Below, one piece after another: positions 36,763-45,046 of a stretch of 64,000 nt of DNA. The notes beneath the pieces are model-generated. The model had not been told where the DNA came from and ran no database searches. It saw nothing but the letters and a program-made list of their open reading frames with translations. The stretch spans positions 2,914,001-2,978,000 of the forward strand of contig NZ_RHJS01000002.1 of assembly GCF_003885045.1 (NCBI RefSeq). The letters run 5' to 3'. Made by a program: the position numbers and the translations under genes. Numbering within the stretch: the stretch's first letter is position 1; every line of letters starts with the position of its first letter. Source of the DNA: Schaedlerella arabinosiphila (GTDB lineage Bacteria; Bacillota; Clostridia; Lachnospirales; Lachnospiraceae).

Positions 36763-36841
36763 CTGTGCGGCTGCAATCCGACGGTCGTTGACATGCAATT
36801 CATTGCAATGGAAATGACTTGTCGGATTCGCAGCCGCACAG
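36763..36841. repeat. Long imperfect inverted repeat between gudD and the regulator gene
   Basis: CTGTGCGGCTGC-AATCCGAC (36763-36782) pairs with GTCGGATT-C-GCAGCCGCACAG (36821-36841), 20 base pairs with one bulged base. The 38-base loop holds its own palindrome, TGCAAT-TC-ATTGCA. It lies about 130 bp after the gudD stop and 35 bp before the regulator start. Confidence 0.85.
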
Positions 36842-36968
36842 ATGGATCTGTTTTCTGTTCGCCCGGACCGCCCGCCTGCCGCAGGAGGACCGTAAAACGC
36901 GGCGAATGTTCTTACTAATAAATATACACGATGCCGTCCGTTTTTCCAATGGATATTTTAGAATCTTT

Positions 36969-38297
36969 TTATCTCACCAGGCAGGGCTTCTTCGGATTGA
37001 ACTTCCAGCCCGGAATCAGGTACTGCATTCCCACTGCGTCATCCCTTCCGCCCAGACAATTGTCCAGATAGAGCTGGTGTGCCTTTTTGATCTGCTCCAT
37101 ATCCGCTTCGATTCCCAGTCCCGGCTTCTTCGGAACCGCCACGCAGCCGTCGATGATCTGCAGCGGTTCTTTTGTCAGACGCTCTAAGCCCTCCTGCCAG
37201 ATCCAGTGGGTATCCAGCGCGTTGTACTCGCCCGGTACGGCCGCCCCGACCTGGGTGAACATAGCCAGGGAAATGTCAAAGTGGTTGTTGGAATGTGATC
37301 CCCAGGTATAGCCGAAATCATGGCACATCTGGGCCACTCTCACAGAGCCGCTCATGGTCCAGAAATGGGGATCTGCAAGGATGATATCCACTGCCTGGGA
37401 TTCCAGGGAATGTCCCACCTGCCGCCAGTCCGTGGCGATCATATTGGTGGCAGTCGGGAATCCGGTCCTCCTGCGAAATTCGCTCATCACCTCACGTCCG
37501 GAGTATACGCCCTCCGCCCCGCAGGGGTCTTCGCAGTAGGTCAGGATGCCTTTCATGCCCTTCACATATTCCACCGCTTCCTCCAGAAGCCAGCCGCCGT
37601 TGGGATCCAGGTCGATCCTTGCGTCCGGAAATTCCTTTTTCATGGCGCGGATCACGTCCATCTCTTCATTTCCCGCAAGGACTCCGCCTTTCAGCTTAAA
37701 ATCCTGGAATCCGTATTTTTCCTTTGTCGCCTTTGCAAATGCTACGATCTTGTCCGCAGTCAGGGCTTCCTCGTGGCGGATCCGGTACCATTCGCAGTCC
37801 GCGTCCGGCTCTTCGTCATAGGGCAGGTCTGTTTTTTTGCGGTCTCCCACAAAGAACAGGTAACCCAGCATGCGCACCTTGTCTCTCTGCTGTCCGTCGC
37901 CCAGCAGCTCGCAGACCGGAACTCCCAGCATCTTTCCCATCAGGTCCAGGCAGGGCGCTTCAATGGCGGTGATCACGTGGACACCGGTGCGCAGGTCAAA
38001 AGTCTGCTCTCCGCGGACGTCCTCCTCGCCCTTGGAATCCAGGTGCCTCTTTACTTTTAACAAAGTGCTCTTGTACTCGGCCAGGTTGGTTCCTTCTACA
38101 AGAGGAATGCATTCCTCCAGGGCCTTCGTGATCTTCTCCCCGCCGGGAACCTCTCCCACACCCGTATCTCCGTTATCCGCGTGAAGGATCACGATATTTC
38201 TTGTAAAATAAGGCGCGTGGGCGCCGCTTAAGTTCAATTCCATACAGTCTTTTCCGGCTACCGGGTAAACTTCCATTTTTACGATTTTTCTCATCAT
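36969..38297 (-). CDS. gudD: Glucarate dehydratase
   Basis: Enolase-superfamily enzyme of 442 residues that removes water from D-glucarate to give 5-keto-4-deoxyglucarate. It matches the GudD pattern through its length: [11 protein letters not shown] near the start, the Lys motif [10 protein letters not shown], the metal-binding DLDPNGGW and CEDPCG, and the C-terminal [14 protein letters not shown] with the catalytic His. AAAGGA lies 7 bases before the tandem ATG pair. It follows the DapA-family lyase gene. Confidence 0.95.
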   Translation of the reverse strand: MMRKIVKMEVYPVAGKDCMELNLSGAHAPYFTRNIVILHADNGDTGVGEVPGGEKITKALEECIPLVEGTNLAEYKSTLLKVKRHLDSKGEEDVRGEQTFDLRTGVHVITAIEAPCLDLMGKMLGVPVCELLGDGQQRDKVRMLGYLFFVGDRKKTDLPYDEEPDADCEWYRIRHEEALTADKIVAFAKATKEKYGFQDFKLKGGVLAGNEEMDVIRAMKKEFPDARIDLDPNGGWLLEEAVEYVKGMKGILTYCEDPCGAEGVYSGREVMSEFRRRTGFPTATNMIATDWRQVGHSLESQAVDIILADPHFWTMSGSVRVAQMCHDFGYTWGSHSNNHFDISLAMFTQVGAAVPGEYNALDTHWIWQEGLERLTKEPLQIIDGCVAVPKKPGLGIEADMEQIKKAHQLYLDNCLGGRDDAVGMQYLIPGWKFNPKKPCLVR

Positions 38298-38416
38298 CTT
38301 ACGTTCCTTTCCGAATTTTTTGTTGTACGGTCCGCAGACCGCCGTTTTGACTGGCCTTCTGTTCTGAATCTCTTTATTCCCGCGAAGCAGCGAGCCAGGC
38401 TTCCTCAGATCGTTCC

Positions 38417-39316
38417 TCAGATCAGCCCCGCCTGCTTCATCTCCGCTTTGATCTTATCCAGCACCGGCCCCTCCGGGGTAGGCAGGCTGGGCGTATAGGG
38501 CAGGCCTGCGTTTCTTCCCCGCAGATTTGCCATATCCTTTGCCGCAACCGGGAAGCTGGCCCCATCCATGGACAGGCGGACCGGGTTGAGCTTGAACTGA
38601 GCTTCCAGGGAACCTTCCAGATCGCCTGCCGCGTATTTGTTGTAAATCTCCGTGATCAGCTCCGGCATGAAGTTGCCTGCCGTACATACGCCGCCTACCG
38701 CCCCGTGGCACAGGGACGCGTACAGCAGGGTATCCTTGCCCCCGAACACCTTGAAGCCCACATCCCGGGTCCTGCGGATAAATTCCGAGGTCTGGGTCAT
38801 ATCGCCGCTGGTGTCCTTCATTCCCACAATATTTTTCACTTCATGGGCCAGCCGGTCCACCAGGTTTCCGGACATGGTATAGCCTACCCGGCCCGGGTTG
38901 TTGTACAGCAGCACCGGGGTATCCGGCACCGCGTCCGCAATGGCTTTGAAATGTCCGAACAGCTCCGCTTCCGTAGGCTTCAAAAACATGGGCTGGAGCA
39001 CGGAGATCCCTGCCGCTTTGTTTGCCGCCGCCATCCTGGCCAGGCGGACACATTTTCTGGTGCTGATGGCTCCGATTCCGAAGTAGACCGGCACACGGCC
39101 CGCTGCCTGATCCGCCATGATCTTCAGACCCCGTTCCATCTCATCCTCTTCGATCATATAAAATTCGCCGTTGCTGCCAAACGCAAGGATGCCGTGGACA
39201 CCGCCCTCGATCACATAATCCACCTGCTCCCGCAGGGCTGTTTCATCAATCAGCTCGTTTTCATCAATCGGTGTGATGATCGGCACGATCACGCCTTTTA
39301 AAAAATCTGTATTCAT
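38417..39316 (-). CDS. DapA-family lyase, probable 5-keto-4-deoxyglucarate aldolase or dehydratase
   Basis: Class I aldolase fold of 299 residues in the dihydrodipicolinate synthase superfamily. The Schiff-base Lys lies in [11 protein letters not shown] and the catalytic Tyr in [12 protein letters not shown]. Between gudD and the GntP permease it should act on 5-keto-4-deoxyglucarate. Two outcomes are possible: aldol cleavage to pyruvate and tartronate semialdehyde, or dehydration and decarboxylation as in KdgD. The presence of garR and garK favours aldol cleavage, and no HpcH-type GarL is present. AGGAGGAG precedes the ATG. Confidence 0.85.
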   Translation of the reverse strand: MNTDFLKGVIVPIITPIDENELIDETALREQVDYVIEGGVHGILAFGSNGEFYMIEEDEMERGLKIMADQAAGRVPVYFGIGAISTRKCVRLARMAAANKAAGISVLQPMFLKPTEAELFGHFKAIADAVPDTPVLLYNNPGRVGYTMSGNLVDRLAHEVKNIVGMKDTSGDMTQTSEFIRRTRDVGFKVFGGKDTLLYASLCHGAVGGVCTAGNFMPELITEIYNKYAAGDLEGSLEAQFKLNPVRLSMDGASFPVAAKDMANLRGRNAGLPYTPSLPTPEGPVLDKIKAEMKQAGLI

Positions 39317-39338
39317 AATCCGGTTCTCCTCCTATATC

Positions 39339-40739
39339 TTAATGCATAAAGATGGATAATATCAACAGTTCTACAATACCAACGCCGGCCATGATCAGTG
39401 AGATTGCCGTCTTGCACCGGATCTGGTCTTTCAGTTCAGTCACGCCGAACATTCCGTTCCATACCCAGAACCCGCTGTCATTGAAGTAGGAGAAGGAAAT
39501 CGCGCCTACACAGCAGGAGATCGCCATCAGCAGAGGGCTTACCGCGATCACGCCCATCAGGGAAGCGGAAAGAGATGCCGCTGTGGTGATGGCCACCGTT
39601 GCGGAGCCCAGGGCGATCCGCATCAGCGCCGCAATGATAAACGGGATCAGGATTGCGGGCAGGGGAAGCGCCATCACCGCTTCGCCCAGGGCATCGCCTA
39701 TGCCGCTGACTTTGATCACATTTCCAAGGGAACCGCCGGCCCCTGTGATCAGCATGATGATGCCGGTGCTCTTGATGGCATCGTCCATGATCCCCAGGAC
39801 TTCTTTGGTGTCATCCTTCGCCATCAGGCCGTAGATCGCAAGCAGGGTGCCGATGGCAAGAGCGATGATCGGAGAGCCGAGGAAGGACAGGACCGCAAGC
39901 TTCATGCCTGCCATTCCCAGGATCGTGTTGGAAAGGATCAGGACAAGCGGGATCACGATCGGGGCAATGGACATCCACAGACCCGGAAGTTCCTTTTGTC
40001 CGATCATGCTGTCCAGCTCTTCCATGGATTTGATGTATTCCTGTTTAAATTCTTTTCTTTCAAAACCGCCGTCGTCTGTCGGGATCTGGTAGATCTTCTT
40101 TCCCAGCCTCTGGCAGTACAGCACCGCAATGATGAGCATCGGAATGGAGATCAGGGCGCCGAAGATGATCATCTGGCCCACGTCAACGCCAAGCATGCTG
40201 GCCGCGGTGGTCGGGCCGGGTGTGGGCGGAACCAGGCAGTGTGTCAGCTGGAGCCCGGCTGCCATGGCAAGCGCAAGTCCGATCAGGGATTTTCCGGTCA
40301 CCTTGGAAATGGCTTTGCATAAGGGGGCGAAGATCACGATGGCGGAATCCGCGAATACCGGGATGGAGATGAACCATCCTGTGATCGCCAGTGCCCATTC
40401 TTCTTTTTTCTTGCCTACCGCCTTGATAAAGGAGTACGCCATCCGTTCAGCCGCCCCGGATTTTTCCAGGATGCCGCCCATCATCACGCCTAAGCCGATG
40501 ATGATGCCGGTGCTTTTCAATGTATTTCCGAATCCGTCCTGGATGGCCGTCACCAGTCCAGTGATCTTGGACTCATCCTCCAGTGTCACGTCTACCAGGG
40601 GCATGCCCCCGATGATTCCTGCGATGCAGCATGCCGCCAGCAGCGCGATAAATGTATGTACCTTTGTCTTTGATACCAGGATCACCATGATCACGATCCC
40701 CAGGATCAAACCGATCATCATTCGTGTTGATTCACTCAT
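39339..40739 (-). CDS. GntP family permease
   Basis: Proton-coupled sugar-acid importer of 466 residues with about 12-14 hydrophobic helices. The family pattern is clear: GVMMGGILEKSGAAERMA, FISIPVFADSAIVIFAPL and HCLVPPTPGPTTAASML. Position among glucarate and galactarate genes makes an aldarate the likely substrate; GntP-family proteins otherwise carry gluconate or related acids. AGAGGTGG precedes the ATG. Confidence 0.93.
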   Translation of the reverse strand: MSESTRMMIGLILGIVIMVILVSKTKVHTFIALLAACCIAGIIGGMPLVDVTLEDESKITGLVTAIQDGFGNTLKSTGIIIGLGVMMGGILEKSGAAERMAYSFIKAVGKKKEEWALAITGWFISIPVFADSAIVIFAPLCKAISKVTGKSLIGLALAMAAGLQLTHCLVPPTPGPTTAASMLGVDVGQMIIFGALISIPMLIIAVLYCQRLGKKIYQIPTDDGGFERKEFKQEYIKSMEELDSMIGQKELPGLWMSIAPIVIPLVLILSNTILGMAGMKLAVLSFLGSPIIALAIGTLLAIYGLMAKDDTKEVLGIMDDAIKSTGIIMLITGAGGSLGNVIKVSGIGDALGEAVMALPLPAILIPFIIAALMRIALGSATVAITTAASLSASLMGVIAVSPLLMAISCCVGAISFSYFNDSGFWVWNGMFGVTELKDQIRCKTAISLIMAGVGIVELLILSIFMH

Positions 40740-40759
40740 ATTCCCACCTCTTCTGTTCT

Positions 40760-40880
40760 TTTTTACTTGCTCTCTTTATAATGCATCATAGCTCTCTCGC
40801 TTTTTACTTGCTCTCTATCATAACGCATCATAGTCGTCTCGCTTTTTACTTGCTCTCTTTATAACGCATCATAGCTGCCG
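40760..40880 (-). repeat. Three tandem ~42-bp repeats before the GntP permease gene
   Basis: Units start at 40760, 40801 and 40843 and share TTTTTACTTGCTCTCT (plus strand) followed by A/T-rich spacing and GCATCATAG. The innermost copy (40843-) contains the last codons of an oxidoreductase remnant (AMMRYKESK and stop), so the tract arose by repeated duplication of that gene's 3' end. Confidence 0.88.
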
Positions 40881-40980
40881 CCGTTTTCTTTGCCTCCGCC
40901 TCCGCATGGACCACGGTTTTCGCCCCATGCACCACCTCTCCGGCGGCAAATACACAATCCGGTTTTGAGCCGTGATTTTC
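40846..40980 (-). pseudogene. C-terminal remnant of an FAD-dependent oxidoreductase (GltD-like)
   Basis: Directly after the garR stop, and in the same frame, 44 codons run to a TAA at 40846: KPDCVFAAGEVVHGAKTVVH then AEAEAKKTAAAMMRYKESK. This resembles the last segment of glutamate-synthase-small-subunit-like flavoproteins, where a Gly-Asp (here Gly-Glu) motif binds FAD. Nothing upstream of this piece remains, so it is a deletion scar. Confidence 0.65.
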
Positions 40981-41868
40981 CTATTTTTTCTCCACCGATA
41001 CATCCGCGATCTTTTCATAATATTTTACGATCGCGCTGTGGTCGTCCTTCTCATTCCCGTCTGCTTTGAGCGCCTGCATGATCTCCATCACCTGGGAGGT
41101 AAAGGGCACCGGAGCGCTTACGGCATGGGCCGCGTTCAGGGCATTGTTCAAGTCCTTGATGTGGAGCTCGATGCGGAAGCCGGGCTTGAAGTTGTGGGCC
41201 ATCATCATGGGGGCTTTCGCGTCCATCACGGTGGAGCCTGCCAGCCCGCCCCGGATTGCCTGATAGACCAGCTCCGGGTCCGCGCCGCTCTTCACCGCCA
41301 GCGTCAGTGCTTCAGAGACTGCGGCAATATTGACTGCCACGACCACCTGGTTTGCCAGCTTGGCCACATTTCCGGAGCCCAGGGGGCCTACATACACAAC
41401 GGAACCGGCCATTGCCATCAGGAGGTCATAATATTTGTCAAAATCTTCCTTCGCGCCGCCCGCCATCACGGAAAGCGTGCCGTCGATGGCCTTGGGTTCC
41501 CCGCCGCTGACCGGCGCGTCCATCATGTGGATATCCTTCTTCGCCAGCTCCGCCCCGATGGCTTTGGACTCTACCGGGTCAATGGAACTCATGTCGATCA
41601 CAATCGTACCCGCTTCTGCTGTTTCCAGGATTCCCTTTTCTCCCAGGCAGACCTCCCGCACATGGGGGGAATTGGGAAGCATGGTGATGATCACCTGGCA
41701 TTTGGACGCCACGTCCGCCGGGCTGTCCGCCGGTTCAGCCCCAAGGGCCGCCACTTCCTCTACACTGTCACGGCTTCTGTTGCAGACCACCAATTCATAA
41801 CCTGCCTTGATCAGGTTTTTGCTCATAGGTTTTCCCATAATTCCAAGTCCGATAAATCCAATTTTCAT
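40981..41868 (-). CDS. garR: 2-hydroxy-3-oxopropionate reductase (tartronate semialdehyde reductase)
   Basis: Beta-hydroxyacid dehydrogenase of 295 residues. The NAD(P)-binding start is MKIGFIGLGIMGKPMSKNL; the substrate motif is DAPVSGGEPKAIDGTLSVM, and the catalytic Lys lies in GSGNVAKLANQ. It reduces tartronate semialdehyde to D-glycerate, which garK then phosphorylates. AAAGGAG precedes the ATG. It appears to be first in the long minus-strand aldarate cluster. Confidence 0.95.
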   Translation of the reverse strand: MKIGFIGLGIMGKPMSKNLIKAGYELVVCNRSRDSVEEVAALGAEPADSPADVASKCQVIITMLPNSPHVREVCLGEKGILETAEAGTIVIDMSSIDPVESKAIGAELAKKDIHMMDAPVSGGEPKAIDGTLSVMAGGAKEDFDKYYDLLMAMAGSVVYVGPLGSGNVAKLANQVVVAVNIAAVSEALTLAVKSGADPELVYQAIRGGLAGSTVMDAKAPMMMAHNFKPGFRIELHIKDLNNALNAAHAVSAPVPFTSQVMEIMQALKADGNEKDDHSAIVKYYEKIADVSVEKK

Positions 41869-42240
41869 TTTGATAACTCTCCTTTATTGTTTAATCTATT
41901 GCAGGTTTCATATACGCGGGCGCCTTGCGTTTATGAGCTTATTTTAGAAAAGAAGAGGAAAAATTTCTATTGACAGAATCCCCAAGGCCGGGAGGGAAAT
42001 TTTATTGCAGTGTTCCAATCTTTCAATATGTGAAATAATGATTGCAGTTTTTATTTTATCTGATGCTTATTGGAATGATCCCGCGGTGAAATTGAATTTT
42101 GCTTCACGGTTTGAAATGGATTTTGAAATAAGAATTGCAGTTTTGGAAAATCAAGGTAAAGTGTTAAATTTTAGGGGCTGGTATCTGTAGGAAATGAATA
42201 TAAGAAAAGTGCATGTCCCCTGCCGCCGGGCGCACCAGAA
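41869..42240. other. Intergenic region upstream of the aldarate cluster
   Basis: About 370 bp that should carry the garR promoter. No -24/-12 sigma-54 promoter was recognised. A 61-codon plus-strand frame (42005-42190) has no ribosome binding site and no recognisable features. Confidence 0.5.
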
Positions 42241-42278
42241 CGTAGAAAAGATGGCTGATAACAGCCATCTTTTCTACG
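42241..42278. terminator. Perfect hairpin, probable bidirectional terminator
   Basis: CGTAGAAAAGATGGCTG and CAGCCATCTTTTCTACG are exact reverse complements around a 4-base ATAA loop. The CTTTT part of each arm lies in the stem, and no long T-run follows, so a role as terminator is likely but not certain. Confidence 0.6.
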
Positions 42279-42295
42279 TTCACAGACAATTCTGT

Positions 42296-43158
42296 TTATG
42301 TTTCTGCCAGCATAACCTTACAGCGCTTTTTATAACATGCGATCCCGTATTTCAGGATGCTCTTTACTCCTTCGTCTTCACGGCCGTCTTCATATCCGGT
42401 ATGCTCTATCTGCTCCAATGCGGCTTTGCATGCGACGTCCAGGTTTCTGTCATGTGCATATTTCACCTCGATGATGATCCCCATATCTCCGGTATCCGGT
42501 TCCGAAATGATATCCGTCATACCATTTCTTTGCCGCATCATAGCTGTCGGAATATCCATAATGCTCCAATAACGCCTTTACTTCTGAATCTGTAAATCCA
42601 AAATACCGGTCAAAACGTTTATCTGTAATGGAACGGACTTTCAGATGATTCAGCCCGGTAAAAATACTTTCCTTTGAAATCCTCACACACTCTGTCAGCA
42701 CTGCGAACTTCAGGCCGCTGTTTGTCTTAAGTACCTGTCCGAACAGGCTGCGGATCAGAGAGAGCATCTGGCTGTAATATGCATTTGCGAATACCTTTGC
42801 CAGCAAAACGTCATATTCATCAATCAGCAGAACCGCTTTCGTTCCGTAATGCTTTTCCAATAATCCTGATAGCTTTCTCAGACTGCTGCAAAGCATGCCT
42901 TCATTCATATGATCGTCCAGCAGTTTTCGATATTCTGCTTTATCATGCTCATTCAATTTTTCGTTAAAAGAAATTTTCCAGCATACTCATATTCAGCGTT
43001 TTGCCGAATCTTCTGGGACGGGTAAACAGATTTACCTCTCCCCAATTATGAAGAAGCTCTCTGATCAGACCGGTTTTATCAATATAGTAAAAGTCATCTG
43101 AACAAAGTTTTTCAAAATTTTCAATCCCGATCGGAATTTTCTTTTTTCGCTTCTCCAT
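42296..43158 (-). pseudogene. Broken AAA-ATPase / PD-(D/E)XK nuclease family gene
   Basis: Three reading frames give pieces of one protein of the AAA-ATPase-like/DUF1703 family, in order: IPIGIENFEKLCSDDFYYID and FTRPRRFGKTLNMSMLENFF (Walker A region); KAVLLIDEYDVLLAKVF with the following helicase-like part; and GIIIEVKYAHDRNLD, the nuclease core. A full gene would be about 500-570 codons. Frameshifts near 42960 and 42550 and deletions between the parts show that it is inactive. Members of this family often occur in many copies in Clostridia and Bacteroides. Confidence 0.8.
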
Positions 43159-43161
43159 TTC

Positions 43162-43683
43162 TCAGAGATCCTTTCCGAGTATAATCAAATGAAAACCTGT
43201 TTCGTAGGCATTCGGCTGGATACCTATCACCCGGAAGCCCTGTTCCAGATACCATATATAATCAATCCGGCTGCACTCCAGCCCTGCGATTGCGTCTGCA
43301 ATGCTGTCAATCTTCTTTCCATGAATGTTAAATCCTACGGAGCTGATCCCGCTGCGAAATGTCAGATAACCTTTTCTTCTGGCATAGTCCTCCGCAGCCT
43401 CAAACAAATCACCGAGCTTATGCTCCAGTTTAAACACCCCATTGTCGTCGAAGCCGCTGCATTCCAGTTCCAGCGCCCGGTATCCGATCAGCTCCCGGCA
43501 CAAAATCCAGCCCTTTGGAGTATCCCTATTCTCCCCCAGATACCAGCCCACTGTCCGGATTGATTCCTCCGTACCGCTTAACTGCCCATATGCCCCTTCA
43601 TAATCCCACCAGTCGGGTTTGATTGTACACATCAGCTCCGCAATCTTCGGTATAGATCCCGAAGTCATTTCAAAAACGTCCAC
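43162..43683 (-). CDS. GNAT family N-acetyltransferase
   Basis: Protein of 173 residues with a GNAT-like layout: SIPKIAELMCTIKPDWWD near the start, a middle strand and helix (KLGDLFEAAEDYARRKGYLT), and an end motif DYIWYLEQGFRVIGIQP, typical of the last strands of acetyltransferases. The classical acetyl-CoA loop is not obvious. It ends 3 bp before the start of the broken ATPase gene and stands at the edge of a decayed region. Confidence 0.75.
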   Translation of the reverse strand: MDVFEMTSGSIPKIAELMCTIKPDWWDYEGAYGQLSGTEESIRTVGWYLGENRDTPKGWILCRELIGYRALELECSGFDDNGVFKLEHKLGDLFEAAEDYARRKGYLTFRSGISSVGFNIHGKKIDSIADAIAGLECSRIDYIWYLEQGFRVIGIQPNAYETGFHLIILGKDL

Positions 43684-43904
43684 TGTGTCCTCCTCCTTTG
43701 CTATACTCCTTCATTCATTTGCTGAAGTGGCAGACGAATAGTATCTTAATCTTAATCATAATAAAAATTCCTCCTAAAATGCGATGATTTGCCGTGTTTT
43801 GACACGTTTTGCGTGGTTTAATTTTCTGATGAATATTGTTAAAAAAATCACAGAATGGGCAAAACGGGGCAAAATGCTCCCATTGTTTCACAAGGGAACC
43901 ATAG

Positions 43905-44040
43905 ATGAATGGCCTTAGGGAATCAGATCGGCTGTTGCCGGTAGTTGACAGTGCCGTGAGGCAGGCATTTAAACGCTGGTGTATCAAGTCAGGCGTGAAG
44001 AAAATCCGCGTACATGATCTGAGACCCCCGTATGTCAAGC
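43905..44040 (+). pseudogene. Tyrosine recombinase remnant (central part)
   Basis: Encodes ESDRLLPVVDSAVRQ then AFKRWCIKSGVKKIRVHDLR, the region up to the His-x-Leu-Arg box of phage-type integrases, after which similarity ends (PPYVKP). No start or catalytic Tyr is present. A second integrase remnant lies at 46548-46720, on the far side of the rhuM and fic genes. Confidence 0.7.
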
Positions 44041-44053
44041 CCACGACAAAAAA

Positions 44054-45046
44054 TTATTTTTTATCTTCCAATTCCTGTAATTCCTCTATGCTTTCAAGGA
44101 AATGGCATTCCACTGGAGAAAGGATATCCTCCTGCTTTTTCTGATATTTGTCGTATTCTCCATGCGCCTTTTCAAGAGCCTGTTTATGAGTCACTCTTCC
44201 TTTTGTAGTTAAAATATCCCTTCTTGTCATTTTCAGGTAGTCATCAATTGTTTCCAACCAGTCTTTCATATACATTGGTTCTTGATTCAAGGCATGGACT
44301 TCCGCAATATCTAAATACGCCGTAACGATTTTATTTAACGCATCTATTTCTTTTTCGTTTAAATAATTCTTTGCAACCTCTACATCAGAACGTTTTATTT
44401 CCTTTCCAGCCCACGCTGTTAATCCCATATTGTCCTTATCTGCATCTGCCCGCTGATAGATTACTTCTGCTGCTGTATGCTTATGAGCCGCCCAGTGCAT
44501 TTTATTTTGTACCTGCTTAAAAAATATAATCGAACTTTCTGCTTTTGGGTCATAATCAATACTTGTTGCATATATTTCCAGAACTTTTCTCCAAAATACT
44601 TTTTCAGAAGAACGAATATCACGGATACGAGCTAACAATTCATCAAAATAGTTTCCGCCTCCAAGATTCTTAAGTCGATCATCATCTAATGCGAACCCTT
44701 TTTTCATATATTCCTTCAAAATAGAAGTAGCCCATATTCTAAACTGTGTTCCTCTCAGGGATTTTACCCGATAACCAACGGAAATAATAACATCTAAATT
44801 ATAAAAATCCACCTGATAGGTCTTGCCGTCAGAAGCAGTGTAGGCAAATTTTGCCCAAACTGCTTCTTTTGCCAATTCTCCTTCTTTAAAAATATTTCTT
44901 ACATGTTTTCCAATTACGCTTTTATCCCGTTGAAATAATTCGGCCATTTGATCTATAGAAAGCCAAACTGTATCATGGTCAAATGTAACTTCTATTTTTG
45001 TGACTCCATCTTCTGTAGTGTACATGATAATATTTGATTGCGTCAT
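44054..45046 (-). CDS. RhuM family virulence-associated protein
   Basis: Protein of 330 residues of the RhuM family, named after a gene of a Salmonella pathogenicity island; its molecular role is not established. The family pattern is clear: TVWLSIDQMAELFQRDKSV and IGKHVRNIFKEGEL near the start (a DNA-binding-like domain), then SVGYRVKSLRGTQFRIWAT, and a long helical C-terminus. The ATG at 45046 follows GGAGG by 5 bases. RhuM and Fic-family genes are often neighbours, as here; the broken fic gene runs into its 5' end. Confidence 0.92.
   Translation of the reverse strand: MTQSNIIMYTTEDGVTKIEVTFDHDTVWLSIDQMAELFQRDKSVIGKHVRNIFKEGELAKEAVWAKFAYTASDGKTYQVDFYNLDVIISVGYRVKSLRGTQFRIWATSILKEYMKKGFALDDDRLKNLGGGNYFDELLARIRDIRSSEKVFWRKVLEIYATSIDYDPKAESSIIFFKQVQNKMHWAAHKHTAAEVIYQRADADKDNMGLTAWAGKEIKRSDVEVAKNYLNEKEIDALNKIVTAYLDIAEVHALNQEPMYMKDWLETIDDYLKMTRRDILTTKGRVTHKQALEKAHGEYDKYQKKQEDILSPVECHFLESIEELQELEDKK

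Noticed and set aside
41869..42005. A sigma-54 (-24/-12) promoter before garR
   Set aside because: No GG-N10-GC type element was found, in line with the degenerate AAA+ domain of the cluster's regulator.
43715..44044. A 109-codon minus-strand frame
   Set aside because: It is antisense to an integrase remnant, lacks a ribosome binding site and has no recognisable pattern.
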